Of a stretch of DNA of 38,002 bases, positions 14,900-22,900 are shown one piece after another. The stretch spans positions 1 to 38,002 of the forward strand of contig JAKFYJ010000080.1 of NCBI GenBank assembly GCA_021730935.1, written 5' to 3'. A program made the translations under genes and the position numbers. The stretch is from Elusimicrobiota bacterium. Lineage in GTDB: Bacteria > Elusimicrobiota > Elusimicrobia > 2-02-FULL-39-32. Each line of letters begins with the position of its first letter. The stretch's first letter is position 1. The notes under the pieces are model-generated. The model was not told where the DNA came from. It worked only from the letters and a program-made list of their open reading frames with translations, and did no database searches.

Positions 14900-15757
14900 T
14901 TATACGGCGGCTGCGGCTTGGGCCGTTCTGTCGGCCTTCGCCAGTTCTTTCACGAAATTGATGTTGTGTCCGTGCCCGATTTTCACGGCGGTGATTTTTC
15001 CCTGGACGCATTTTCCGAGGAGAAAAAGATCTCCGATCAGGTCCAAAACCTTGTGGCGCACGAACTCGTTGGGGAATCGAAGCGTTTTTTCTTTATTGTA
15101 GATGCGGTCCACGCCGACCACGACCGCGTTGTCGAGGCTTCCCCCGCGCGCCAGACCTTTGCGCTTGAGCGCTTCCACTTCATAATCAAAACAGAAAGTG
15201 CGGGCCGAGGCGATTTCTTTGAGATAGGATTCCTGGTCGATCACGAATGTCCCTTCCTGATTGCCGAGCATGGGGTGATCATACACAAGCTGACAGGCGA
15301 TGCTGAGGCCTTCTCCGGGAGCAAGGGTGATTTCCGTTTCATTCTGGCGATATGAGATGGGGGTTTTAACCGAGAAAAAATGTTTGTCTTTGTCCTGCTC
15401 GACAATGCCGGCCTTGATCAGGGTGTCCACGAAAAGTCTCGCGGAACCGTCGGCCACGGGCGGTTCATTGGCGTCCATTTCGATGATGAGGTTGTCGATG
15501 CCGAGGGCGAAAAGAGCGGAACAGACATGCTCAACCGTGTGGACCTGGGCTTCTCCGTTGGCGAGTGATGTCCCGCGGATAACGCCGACCACATTTTCGA
15601 TGAGAGCGGGAATTTTGGGAGAGCCGGGCAGATCCGTGCGCACGAAAACGACGCCGTGGTCCGCGGGCGCCGGCAAAAACCGCATGGTGGTCATGTTTCC
15701 GGTGTGAAGGCCGATGCCTTTATAAACCGATTCCTGGCGTATGGTTTTCTGTTTCAT
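14900..15757 (-). CDS. lpxC: UDP-3-O-acyl-N-acetylglucosamine deacetylase LpxC
   Basis: A 285-residue zinc deacetylase catalysing the committed step of lipid A synthesis. The zinc ligands are His77 in [10 protein letters not shown] and His235 and Asp239 in [10 protein letters not shown]; the catalytic histidine lies in GHGHNI (about 262). The N-terminus [14 protein letters not shown] is typical. It is slightly shorter than the 305 residues of E. coli LpxC because of a shorter tail. The ATG overlaps the lpxD stop by four bases. LpxC is the usual control point of the pathway. Confidence 0.96.
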   Translation of the reverse strand: MKQKTIRQESVYKGIGLHTGNMTTMRFLPAPADHGVVFVRTDLPGSPKIPALIENVVGVIRGTSLANGEAQVHTVEHVCSALFALGIDNLIIEMDANEPPVADGSARLFVDTLIKAGIVEQDKDKHFFSVKTPISYRQNETEITLAPGEGLSIACQLVYDHPMLGNQEGTFVIDQESYLKEIASARTFCFDYEVEALKRKGLARGGSLDNAVVVGVDRIYNKEKTLRFPNEFVRHKVLDLIGDLFLLGKCVQGKITAVKIGHGHNINFVKELAKADRTAQAAAAV

Positions 15758-16779
15758 TGGGTTTCCTGATCTATTTTTAAAATCTTTTTTATCTTTTTGA
15801 ATTCTTCGTATATTTTCGGCAGCCGAGAAATAATCGCTTGAATCCGGCGTTCCTGGGCGATGGGCCTGCAGGGCGTTCCAAAAACGACTTCTCCTTCTGC
15901 AACGCTGTTGGGAACGCCTGAAGTGGCGGCGACAATCACGCGGTCACCAAGGCGGATGTGCCCATTGACCGCAACATGCCCGGCAAGGGTCACATATTTG
16001 CCCAAAACCGTGGAACCCGCCACGCCGGACTGCGCGACCAACAAACACCCTTGGCCTATTTTAACATTATGCGCTATTTGGACCAGATTGTCAACTTTTG
16101 TGCCTTTTCCCACGACGGTGGATCCGAGGGTGGCCCGGTCCACGGTGGTGTTCGCCCCGATCTCAACATCGTCCTCAATAATCACATTGCCCACCTGGGG
16201 AATTTTATGGTGAATTCCCCCCTCTGTGACATAACCAAACCCGTCAGCGCCGATGGTGGTTCCGGAATGTATGATGACGCGTTCCCCAATGAGGCACTCC
16301 TCACGGATCACAACTTGTGGATAAACCAGGGAACCCTTGCCGATCTTTGATCTTGCGCCGATATAGCATTGCGCTGAAATTTTAGTGTGATCCCCAATTT
16401 CTGCACCGGATTCGATGACGGAGTGAGCCCCGACGCTGACGCCTGTCCCGATCTTTGCGTCCGGCGCAATGACAGCGGTCTTATGGATCCCGGACTCTTT
16501 GGATTCCTTTTCTTTGGCGACAAGAGTGAGGATTTTTGCGAAAGCGACCTGGGGATTGTCGACGAAAACAGCTGTTTTCTGATACGGCGTCCCCTTTTTC
16601 ATGAGGACGATTCCGGCTTGAGTGGTGGAAAGCGCTTTCAAGAGTTTGGGGCTGATCAAAAATGTGACGTCGGTGGGAGCCGCGTCTTCAATGGGAGCGA
16701 TGCCTGTGACAAGCGTTTTTGCGTCGCCGGAAACTTCTCCGCCCACGAGAGAAGCGATTTCTGATGCGGTCAGCTTCAT
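15754..16779 (-). CDS. lpxD: UDP-3-O-(3-hydroxyacyl)glucosamine N-acyltransferase LpxD
   Basis: A 341-residue left-handed beta-helix N-acyltransferase, the third enzyme of lipid A synthesis. An N-terminal uridine-binding domain (about 1-100, with DVTFLISPK) precedes the hexapeptide helix. The catalytic histidine is His237 in [12 protein letters not shown], and GADGFGYV (about 178-185) is a family signature. Length is normal. The ATG follows the skp stop codon directly with no spacer (TAAATG). Together with lpxC, fabZ and lpxA it forms the conserved core of the operon. Confidence 0.96.
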   Translation of the reverse strand: MKLTASEIASLVGGEVSGDAKTLVTGIAPIEDAAPTDVTFLISPKLLKALSTTQAGIVLMKKGTPYQKTAVFVDNPQVAFAKILTLVAKEKESKESGIHKTAVIAPDAKIGTGVSVGAHSVIESGAEIGDHTKISAQCYIGARSKIGKGSLVYPQVVIREECLIGERVIIHSGTTIGADGFGYVTEGGIHHKIPQVGNVIIEDDVEIGANTTVDRATLGSTVVGKGTKVDNLVQIAHNVKIGQGCLLVAQSGVAGSTVLGKYVTLAGHVAVNGHIRLGDRVIVAATSGVPNSVAEGEVVFGTPCRPIAQERRIQAIISRLPKIYEEFKKIKKILKIDQETQ

Positions 16780-17538
16780 TTATTGCCCGATTCTGGGAGC
16801 GTTCAGCTTTTGGATCAGTTGGTCCGTGATGTCGATGGCTGTTTCGCCATAAAGAATGTTGTCCCGATCCATCACGACAGCATAGCCCTGCTTCGCGGAA
16901 ATATCTTCAAGGGTTTTATAGATCCTGGCCATGAGGGTCATGGTTTTTCCCTCTTCCATCTGCCTCACCTCTTCCTCTGCAGTCCCGATATAGACTTCCA
17001 GTTCGGACTGTTTTTTGGACAGTTCCGCTTCGCGTTCCATGAGAGAAGGGCCGGGAGATGGGATGCCTGGGAGAATTTGCGGCGCCTGGGCGGTGAAGGT
17101 GCTGTAATTGGTTTTGTTTGCTTCTGCGGCCGTGGAGTTTTCGGGAGGCGTGAATAAAAATTTAAGCGGGCTGTTTTCAGGAAGGGTCAGGGACGTGGTT
17201 CCGGACGGATCTTTGGGAGACGCCGCTTCCTGAGGCGGTCTCTGGGAAGAGTTCGGATTGACGGCGCCCATCTGTTTTTTTAGAAATTCAATCTGGCCCT
17301 TGAGTTTGGCGATTTCCTCGCGCTTGGCGGAAATGTCGTCTTTCTTCTGGGCGATGAGCTGGTTCAGTTCCGTGCGGGCTTTTTCCGTCTCAGGGAACGC
17401 TTCAAAAACCTTGTGGATGTTGACATAAGCCAGCGTGGCGGATTTTCCGAACCCTTCGAGAGGAATTTCGATGGCTCCTCCCCGTGAGCCCAGAGAGGCG
17501 CCGGCAAACAGCAACGCGAAAGCAATTTTTTTATTCAT
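16780..17538 (-). CDS. Skp/OmpH-family periplasmic chaperone with long Pro/Ser-rich insertion
   Basis: A 252-residue protein with a signal-like hydrophobic N-terminus, then ATLAYVNIHKVFEAFPETEKA (about 34-54), the strand-helix that opens OmpH/Skp domains. A coiled coil of the first arm (about 55-93) and one of the second arm (about 165-215) are separated by about 70 residues rich in Pro, Ser, Thr and Asn. The C-terminus, with QGYAVVMDRDNILYG, closes the trimerisation domain. Skp escorts unfolded outer-membrane proteins to BamA, which is encoded just upstream with a one-base overlap. Typical family members have about 160-190 residues, so the insertion at the arm tips is the unusual part. Confidence 0.88.
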   Translation of the reverse strand: MNKKIAFALLFAGASLGSRGGAIEIPLEGFGKSATLAYVNIHKVFEAFPETEKARTELNQLIAQKKDDISAKREEIAKLKGQIEFLKKQMGAVNPNSSQRPPQEAASPKDPSGTTSLTLPENSPLKFLFTPPENSTAAEANKTNYSTFTAQAPQILPGIPSPGPSLMEREAELSKKQSELEVYIGTAEEEVRQMEEGKTMTLMARIYKTLEDISAKQGYAVVMDRDNILYGETAIDITDQLIQKLNAPRIGQ

Positions 17539-19877
17539 CAGAATAGGTTCCCCAGTGTGAAGTGAATTTGGCTGATGTCTTCTCCAGGCCTGTGGTTCAA
17601 GCCGTATCCCCAGTCGAGACGGATCGGAAACACCGGCGTGGTGATCCGGAGCCCGAATCCGACGGAGCCTTTCATATACCGCTCGTTTTCGGAATCAATG
17701 ACGCCCGCGACAGACGCGCGGTTGCTGGCTCCGAAGCCCGTATATATTTCTCTTCCGCTGTTCCAGGTGCCGCCGGCGTCAGCGAAGAGCACCAACTGAA
17801 GGATCCTGCGCTTGTTTTCGACATAGAGAGGGATTTTGTATTCCGCGTTCATGACCGTGAATACACGGCCTCCATTGATCGCTCCGATTTCGCCGCGGGA
17901 CTGATATCCTCTGACAGAGTCCGCGCCTCCGACCCAAAACCTTTCGCCATAGGGCACATTGTCGGACGGTTTGAACTCCTGGACGCCGCCGAAACGGCCG
18001 TTCAGAGAAAAAACAAAGGGATAATTTCCGATCCGGAACATCGTCCAGAACCAGCTCGTGTTGAAGATAGATTTTACAAGATGAGTGTTGCCTTGTAAAA
18101 CGGACCCGGCGGTTTCCACGGATATGGAATTGCGGTTCCCGCGGGAGGCGTCGAAATAATAATCCCGGGTGTCGCGGATGAGTTCGGTCGTGAACGAGGA
18201 TTTGGTCCGCGTTTCTTCGGGGACGAGTCCCACGAACTCCTGGGTGAGCACATGCTGTTCTTCGCTGACGAGGGCATAGGACATCTGGAGCGTATAGATG
18301 TCTGAAAATCTGGGGCCGATGCGGAGGTTTCCGCCGAGACGGGTTGTGGCGATGTCGGCGCTGGACCCGCCGTTGTAGGATTGATAACGGAGGGTGTTGA
18401 AAACATCCACGCCGACGGAAACGGGTTTGTCGAACGCCCAGGGTTCTGTCCAGCCGATTTCATAATTCTGCTTGCGGGACCCGAATTCCCACATGAGGTT
18501 GAGGCGCTGGGCCAGGCCGAAGATGTTGGAATGCGAAAGCTGGATCTGTCCCACAAGGCCGTCGTTGGAAGAATATCCGGCGCCGGCTGAGAGGCTTCCG
18601 GGTTTGCCTTCAACGATGTCCATGACGAGGTCCACCTTGTCCGCTTCTCTCCCGGGCTGGATGTCGGGCTTCACGTCGTCGATGAAGCCCAGGTTCAGGA
18701 TTTTTTCCTGGCTCCGGCGTATTTTGGATGACGAGAAGGGGTCTCCGGGTTTAAGCATCACTTCCCGCCGGAAAACTTTTTCCTTGGTTTTCTTGTTGCC
18801 TTCGATATAGACGCGGTCGATATAAAAAATACTGCCTTCGTCGATGCGGAAACGATAGTTGATGCGGTTCACGGACGGGTCCGGAACTTCTTCCGGCTCA
18901 ATGCGGGCGTTGAGATATCCCTTTTCGAGATAAAGTTCCCTCAGGTTCCGATTTGTTTCGTCGTATTTGTCCTGGCTGTAGATCTTGCCGGTCTTCATCT
19001 CGACCGACTTCATGAGCTCCTTGGTGTTATAGAGAGTCTGGCCGATGAACTCGAAGGTCCCGATCACATAACGCTGGCCCTCTTTGACGGGAATCGTGAC
19101 CGTCATCTTGGTTCGGTCGGCGTTATAGGCGATCTTGGTTTCGCCCAGCTCGGCTTTGGCATAACCGTTATTTTTATAAAAAAGCTCGACGAGTTCGCGG
19201 TCGCCCTTGAGCTTTTCGGAGTTGTAAACTTTCTTGCGTTTGGTTTCCTTCATCACCCTGCGGAGTTTCTTCGTCGTGAAAGCCGTGTTGCCTTCGAACT
19301 CGACGGTGTCGATCAGGACGCGGTTGCCTTCCTTGATCACGAAATTGATGGACACCTGGTTGAGCGCGTCATCGAAGGTGGTGAAAGGCTCCACTTTGCA
19401 GTCGGGATATCCTTTTTCTCCGTAAAGCGAGAGGATCTTCTGGGTGTCGTTGGCCATCTTGGCCGCGTCAAAGCCTTCCTTGAGTTTGAGGGAAATTTCT
19501 TCCTTCATCTTGGATTTGCCGATTTTCTTGTTGCCGGTGAAATCGATTTTTTTAACCAGCGCGCGTTCCTTGACGGTGAACGTGGCCCGGTATCCCCCCT
19601 CCACATCCTCGACCGCGAAATCCGCGGATTCGAAGTTTCCCGAGTTCAGGATCTCGCGGACGTCTTCTTCGAGGGCTTTTTCGGAATAAAAATCTTTCGG
19701 GCGGGACTTGATGAGTTCGCGGACGGAGCGGACCTTGAAATTTTTGGTCCCGAGTATTTTGATTTCCTTGATGATTTTAAGCTTTTGGGGCTGGGCCGGG
19801 GCGGCGTAAAGAAGGGGTGAGGCCCAAAGGATCAGGCTTCCCAGAAATAACCATAAAGCGCGGCGCATAGGATTCAC
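17538..19877 (-). CDS. bamA: Outer membrane protein assembly factor BamA
   Basis: A 779-residue Omp85 protein. A signal peptide (LWLFLGSLILWASPLLYAA) is followed by five POTRA domains (about 33-420) and a 16-strand beta-barrel (about 440-779). The barrel contains the RGY motif of loop 6 in WVGGADSVRGYQSRGE, then FADAGGTW, and the chain ends in phenylalanine (TLGNLF) as expected for an outer-membrane barrel. It inserts beta-barrel proteins into the outer membrane. The start may be the GTG at 19877 or the ATG at 19868 (MRRALW); neither has a Shine-Dalgarno site. A possible -10 TATTAT at 19894-19889 lies 11 bases before the GTG, but the -35 is poor. Confidence 0.95.
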   Translation of the reverse strand: MNPMRRALWLFLGSLILWASPLLYAAPAQPQKLKIIKEIKILGTKNFKVRSVRELIKSRPKDFYSEKALEEDVREILNSGNFESADFAVEDVEGGYRATFTVKERALVKKIDFTGNKKIGKSKMKEEISLKLKEGFDAAKMANDTQKILSLYGEKGYPDCKVEPFTTFDDALNQVSINFVIKEGNRVLIDTVEFEGNTAFTTKKLRRVMKETKRKKVYNSEKLKGDRELVELFYKNNGYAKAELGETKIAYNADRTKMTVTIPVKEGQRYVIGTFEFIGQTLYNTKELMKSVEMKTGKIYSQDKYDETNRNLRELYLEKGYLNARIEPEEVPDPSVNRINYRFRIDEGSIFYIDRVYIEGNKKTKEKVFRREVMLKPGDPFSSSKIRRSQEKILNLGFIDDVKPDIQPGREADKVDLVMDIVEGKPGSLSAGAGYSSNDGLVGQIQLSHSNIFGLAQRLNLMWEFGSRKQNYEIGWTEPWAFDKPVSVGVDVFNTLRYQSYNGGSSADIATTRLGGNLRIGPRFSDIYTLQMSYALVSEEQHVLTQEFVGLVPEETRTKSSFTTELIRDTRDYYFDASRGNRNSISVETAGSVLQGNTHLVKSIFNTSWFWTMFRIGNYPFVFSLNGRFGGVQEFKPSDNVPYGERFWVGGADSVRGYQSRGEIGAINGGRVFTVMNAEYKIPLYVENKRRILQLVLFADAGGTWNSGREIYTGFGASNRASVAGVIDSENERYMKGSVGFGLRITTPVFPIRLDWGYGLNHRPGEDISQIHFTLGNLF

Positions 19878-19926
19878 AAGAAGTCATCATAATATCAATT
19901 TTTTCCGTCGTGCGCCACTCTTAAGT

Positions 19927-22900
19927 TCAGGGCTTTTTTGAAGGGGCGTCTTCTTTTTTTCTGAACCAGTTTGAAGGATCGAACCGGAACCCTCCCTGGA
20001 TGCCGAACTTCGTGTCCGGGTTCCTCCCGAGGTTTTTCTCGCTGTCGAGGTCGCGGGACCCATAGAGCCAGATGCCGCGATAAAAGGGATATCTCAGCTG
20101 GAGCTGGTGAATGAGGTCCGCCTTGTCCTCAATGCGGTCAAAGGTCGCTCGATATCCCACGCCCAGCCCGAAAATTGTTTTTTCGAGGAGGACGGATTGC
20201 CCGATCAAGGCGTCCAGGGAGGAGGATTTCGTTGCTCCGCGGAGCGCGGCGTTCCGAAGGTCTTCCGTGTTGGTCTGGGAAAACTCGACGTTTTCGATGC
20301 CGAACCTTCCCAGGACGGAACGGGCGATGGGAGAGGCCAGTTCCGAGTCGAGAAGCCGGGCGATCCCCTGCCGGAGCTGAAGGTCTCTCTGTTCCGGCGT
20401 GAGCTGGTCCAGATTTTCTCCAAGGCCCGCGCGTCCCGCAACCCGCTCGCTGGTCATTTCAGGGTTCTGGGCGGAATGGAAGATCACTTTTTTGGGGTCG
20501 AATCCGCCGGAAAGCGGGGCCCTGAGCAGTTCCAGAGTGATGGTGTCTGCGATCTTGTCGCCTTGAGGAGAAGTGATCATAGCGGTCTTCTCGGCTTTGA
20601 ATTCGAGATAAACCGTGTTTTTGGATTCTGCCGGTTGCGCCGCTTCCCCGATTTTGATGCCGGCGGATTGGGCGATTTCCAATTCCGCTTCCTTGAGGTC
20701 AAAGCGGGAACCGAACAGCGTGATGGAGCCTCGGTTGGAAGTGATTTTTCCGTCAACGATCATGTCTCTGGACTCTCCGGAGAGTTTTATTTTTCCGTTC
20801 AGATGGGCGGTCGCATAATCATTTTGGTAGACGGTTTGTTTGCCGCACCGGAGCTCGAGGTCATAGTTCGCGCGTTCAAGCCAGCTGTGGTCCCCGCGCT
20901 CTGTCTTGGGAGGCGGATAAGAAAAAAGCGCCTGATCCAGCTGGACCCATCCGGAAATTTTTGGCTTGGCGGTGGAGCCCTGGAGACGGAGGTCAAATCG
21001 GGGTTCCGCTCTGGAGGGCACAGGGGGCAGTCCCAGTTTTTCCTTGATCGCGGGAAGCTGAGGGATGAGGATGGGAACGCCGTCGCTGTTTTGTGCGCGC
21101 AGATCCATGTTCTCAAGGTTGAGTTCTCCCGATTCCAGAGAGGTGAGCGCGGATCCGTCCACCAGGATCTTGTGTCCTGCGACGGAAACCCGGGTGTTGC
21201 GGATCGCGACCCGGTTGGCCTTGATTTCCGCGTTCAGCTCCAGCTCTTTGGCCCTGCGCGGGAGATATTTTGAATCAAACTCGCCTTCCTGAACGCGGAA
21301 TTTTCCGTCGATTTTGGGAGAGGACGCGTTTCCCGTCAAAATAAAATTGGCTGAAAATTTCCCTTTCAGATTTTTGATGGATTCCAGTTCGAACAGGTTG
21401 AGGAAAGCGAGGAGACCGTTCCTGCACTCGGCTTTGAGGTTCATCCCCGAGGCGGAGGCCTCCACGTTCGCCCATTTCATCGGAACGGTGCCCTGAGCCG
21501 TCACCGTGAAATATTGACTGCTCACGGCTTCCATCGACGCCAGAGAAAACAGGCCGTTCTTCCACGAGAAAGACGCGTTCAGGCTGTCCAGAGGAATTTC
21601 TTCGATCTTTCCTCCGCGGAGGGAGATGTTTCCCGCCAGCGACGGCTGGTCATTTTTCGTGAAACCTTCCAGGCTGAAATCCGACGGCCCCTTGAGGACG
21701 AACGGAGAGCCCAGCACTCCCGAGATGACGCTCGCGTCCACTCCGGCCCCCTTCATGACGAAAGACGGTTTGTCCGGACACGCGTCCCCGTCCGCGGAAA
21801 AAATTTCTTTTCCCGCGTCTTTGACGGATATTTTTTTCAGCGAAACGCAGGGAAGTCCCGAGAAATCAATGGCGCCCTGGACGGTGGACGGGCTTTCCTG
21901 CAGAGGAAGAAACCTGAGGATTTTGTCGTCATATCCGGCTCTGACCGCGAAAGGCTTCATCTCCACGTTGTTGGCCGCGCATTCGTTCACGCGGGCGGTG
22001 CCTTCGAAAATCAGGTTATCGGAATTTTCTTTCGGGCGCCAATCCCCTTCCAGAATTCCGCTCCCGACGAAAAACACGGGGCCGAGAGAAATGTTCGCGA
22101 AATCGGCTGCGAGCTTGTAGGATCCGTTTTTCTTCTCTTTGGGCTTGATCCAGCTGTCTTCGAGCACGCTGAACCGCCAGGAGTTTTTTCTGCCATAAAG
22201 ATTAATGCGCCGGAACTGGAGTTCTTTTTCCTGAAAGGTCCCGGAAACTTCCCACGAGTCGAGCGCGATGTTCCCGAAAGAGGCTTCACCGCCCTTGATT
22301 TCCCCCTTCGCCACGGTCTCGGAAAAGGGCCCCTGGATCTCCAGATGTCCGTCCATTTTTCCTTTGAAATTTTTTAGTCCGAGGCTCCCGAAGGCGAGGG
22401 CGCTGTCCACTTTTGAAAACAGGGTGTCGAGCGTGACTTCTTTCGTTTTAAGATTGATCTGTCCGAGGATCGTGAGACTGCCTCCGTCTCCCTGAGACGC
22501 TTTGACGGTGAGGGATTTGATGATGCTCGCCGAGAGCTCAGCGTTGCCGGAACCGGAAAACCCGGGAATTTCCTCCGAAGCGCTGTCTTTTGTGATCATC
22601 TTTAAATCCTTGAATTCAGACGCGATCGAATGCTCCATCGCGGAAGCCGTTCCGGAGACTTTGCCCGCAAGCGACATCTTTCCTTTCACGCGAAGGCCCG
22701 CCAAAGGCAGAATTTCGTTCCAGTCGGAAAGATCTTTTGAACCGGATTTCCATTCAGCCTCGATTTTAGGCGAACCTTTTTGACCGAAGGCGACGGATCC
22801 TCTGCCTCTGAAAAACTCTCCCCAGACAAGCTCGCTCAGGGACAAAACGCGGTCTTTGAGCTCAATTTTTCCCGTCAGAGTTCCCGCGCTGAATTTGTTG

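Noticed and set aside
14892-15011. N-terminal extension of the fabZ frame into lpxC
   Set aside because: The extra 40 residues are basic and unlike FabZ; the ATG at 14891 has AGGA just upstream and follows the lpxC stop. It is also not an LpxC-FabZ fusion.
20107-22377. Two long + strand open frames (20107-21273 and 21514-22377)
   Set aside because: Both are antisense to tamB, whose codon pattern creates them; neither has a plausible start site or recognisable domain.
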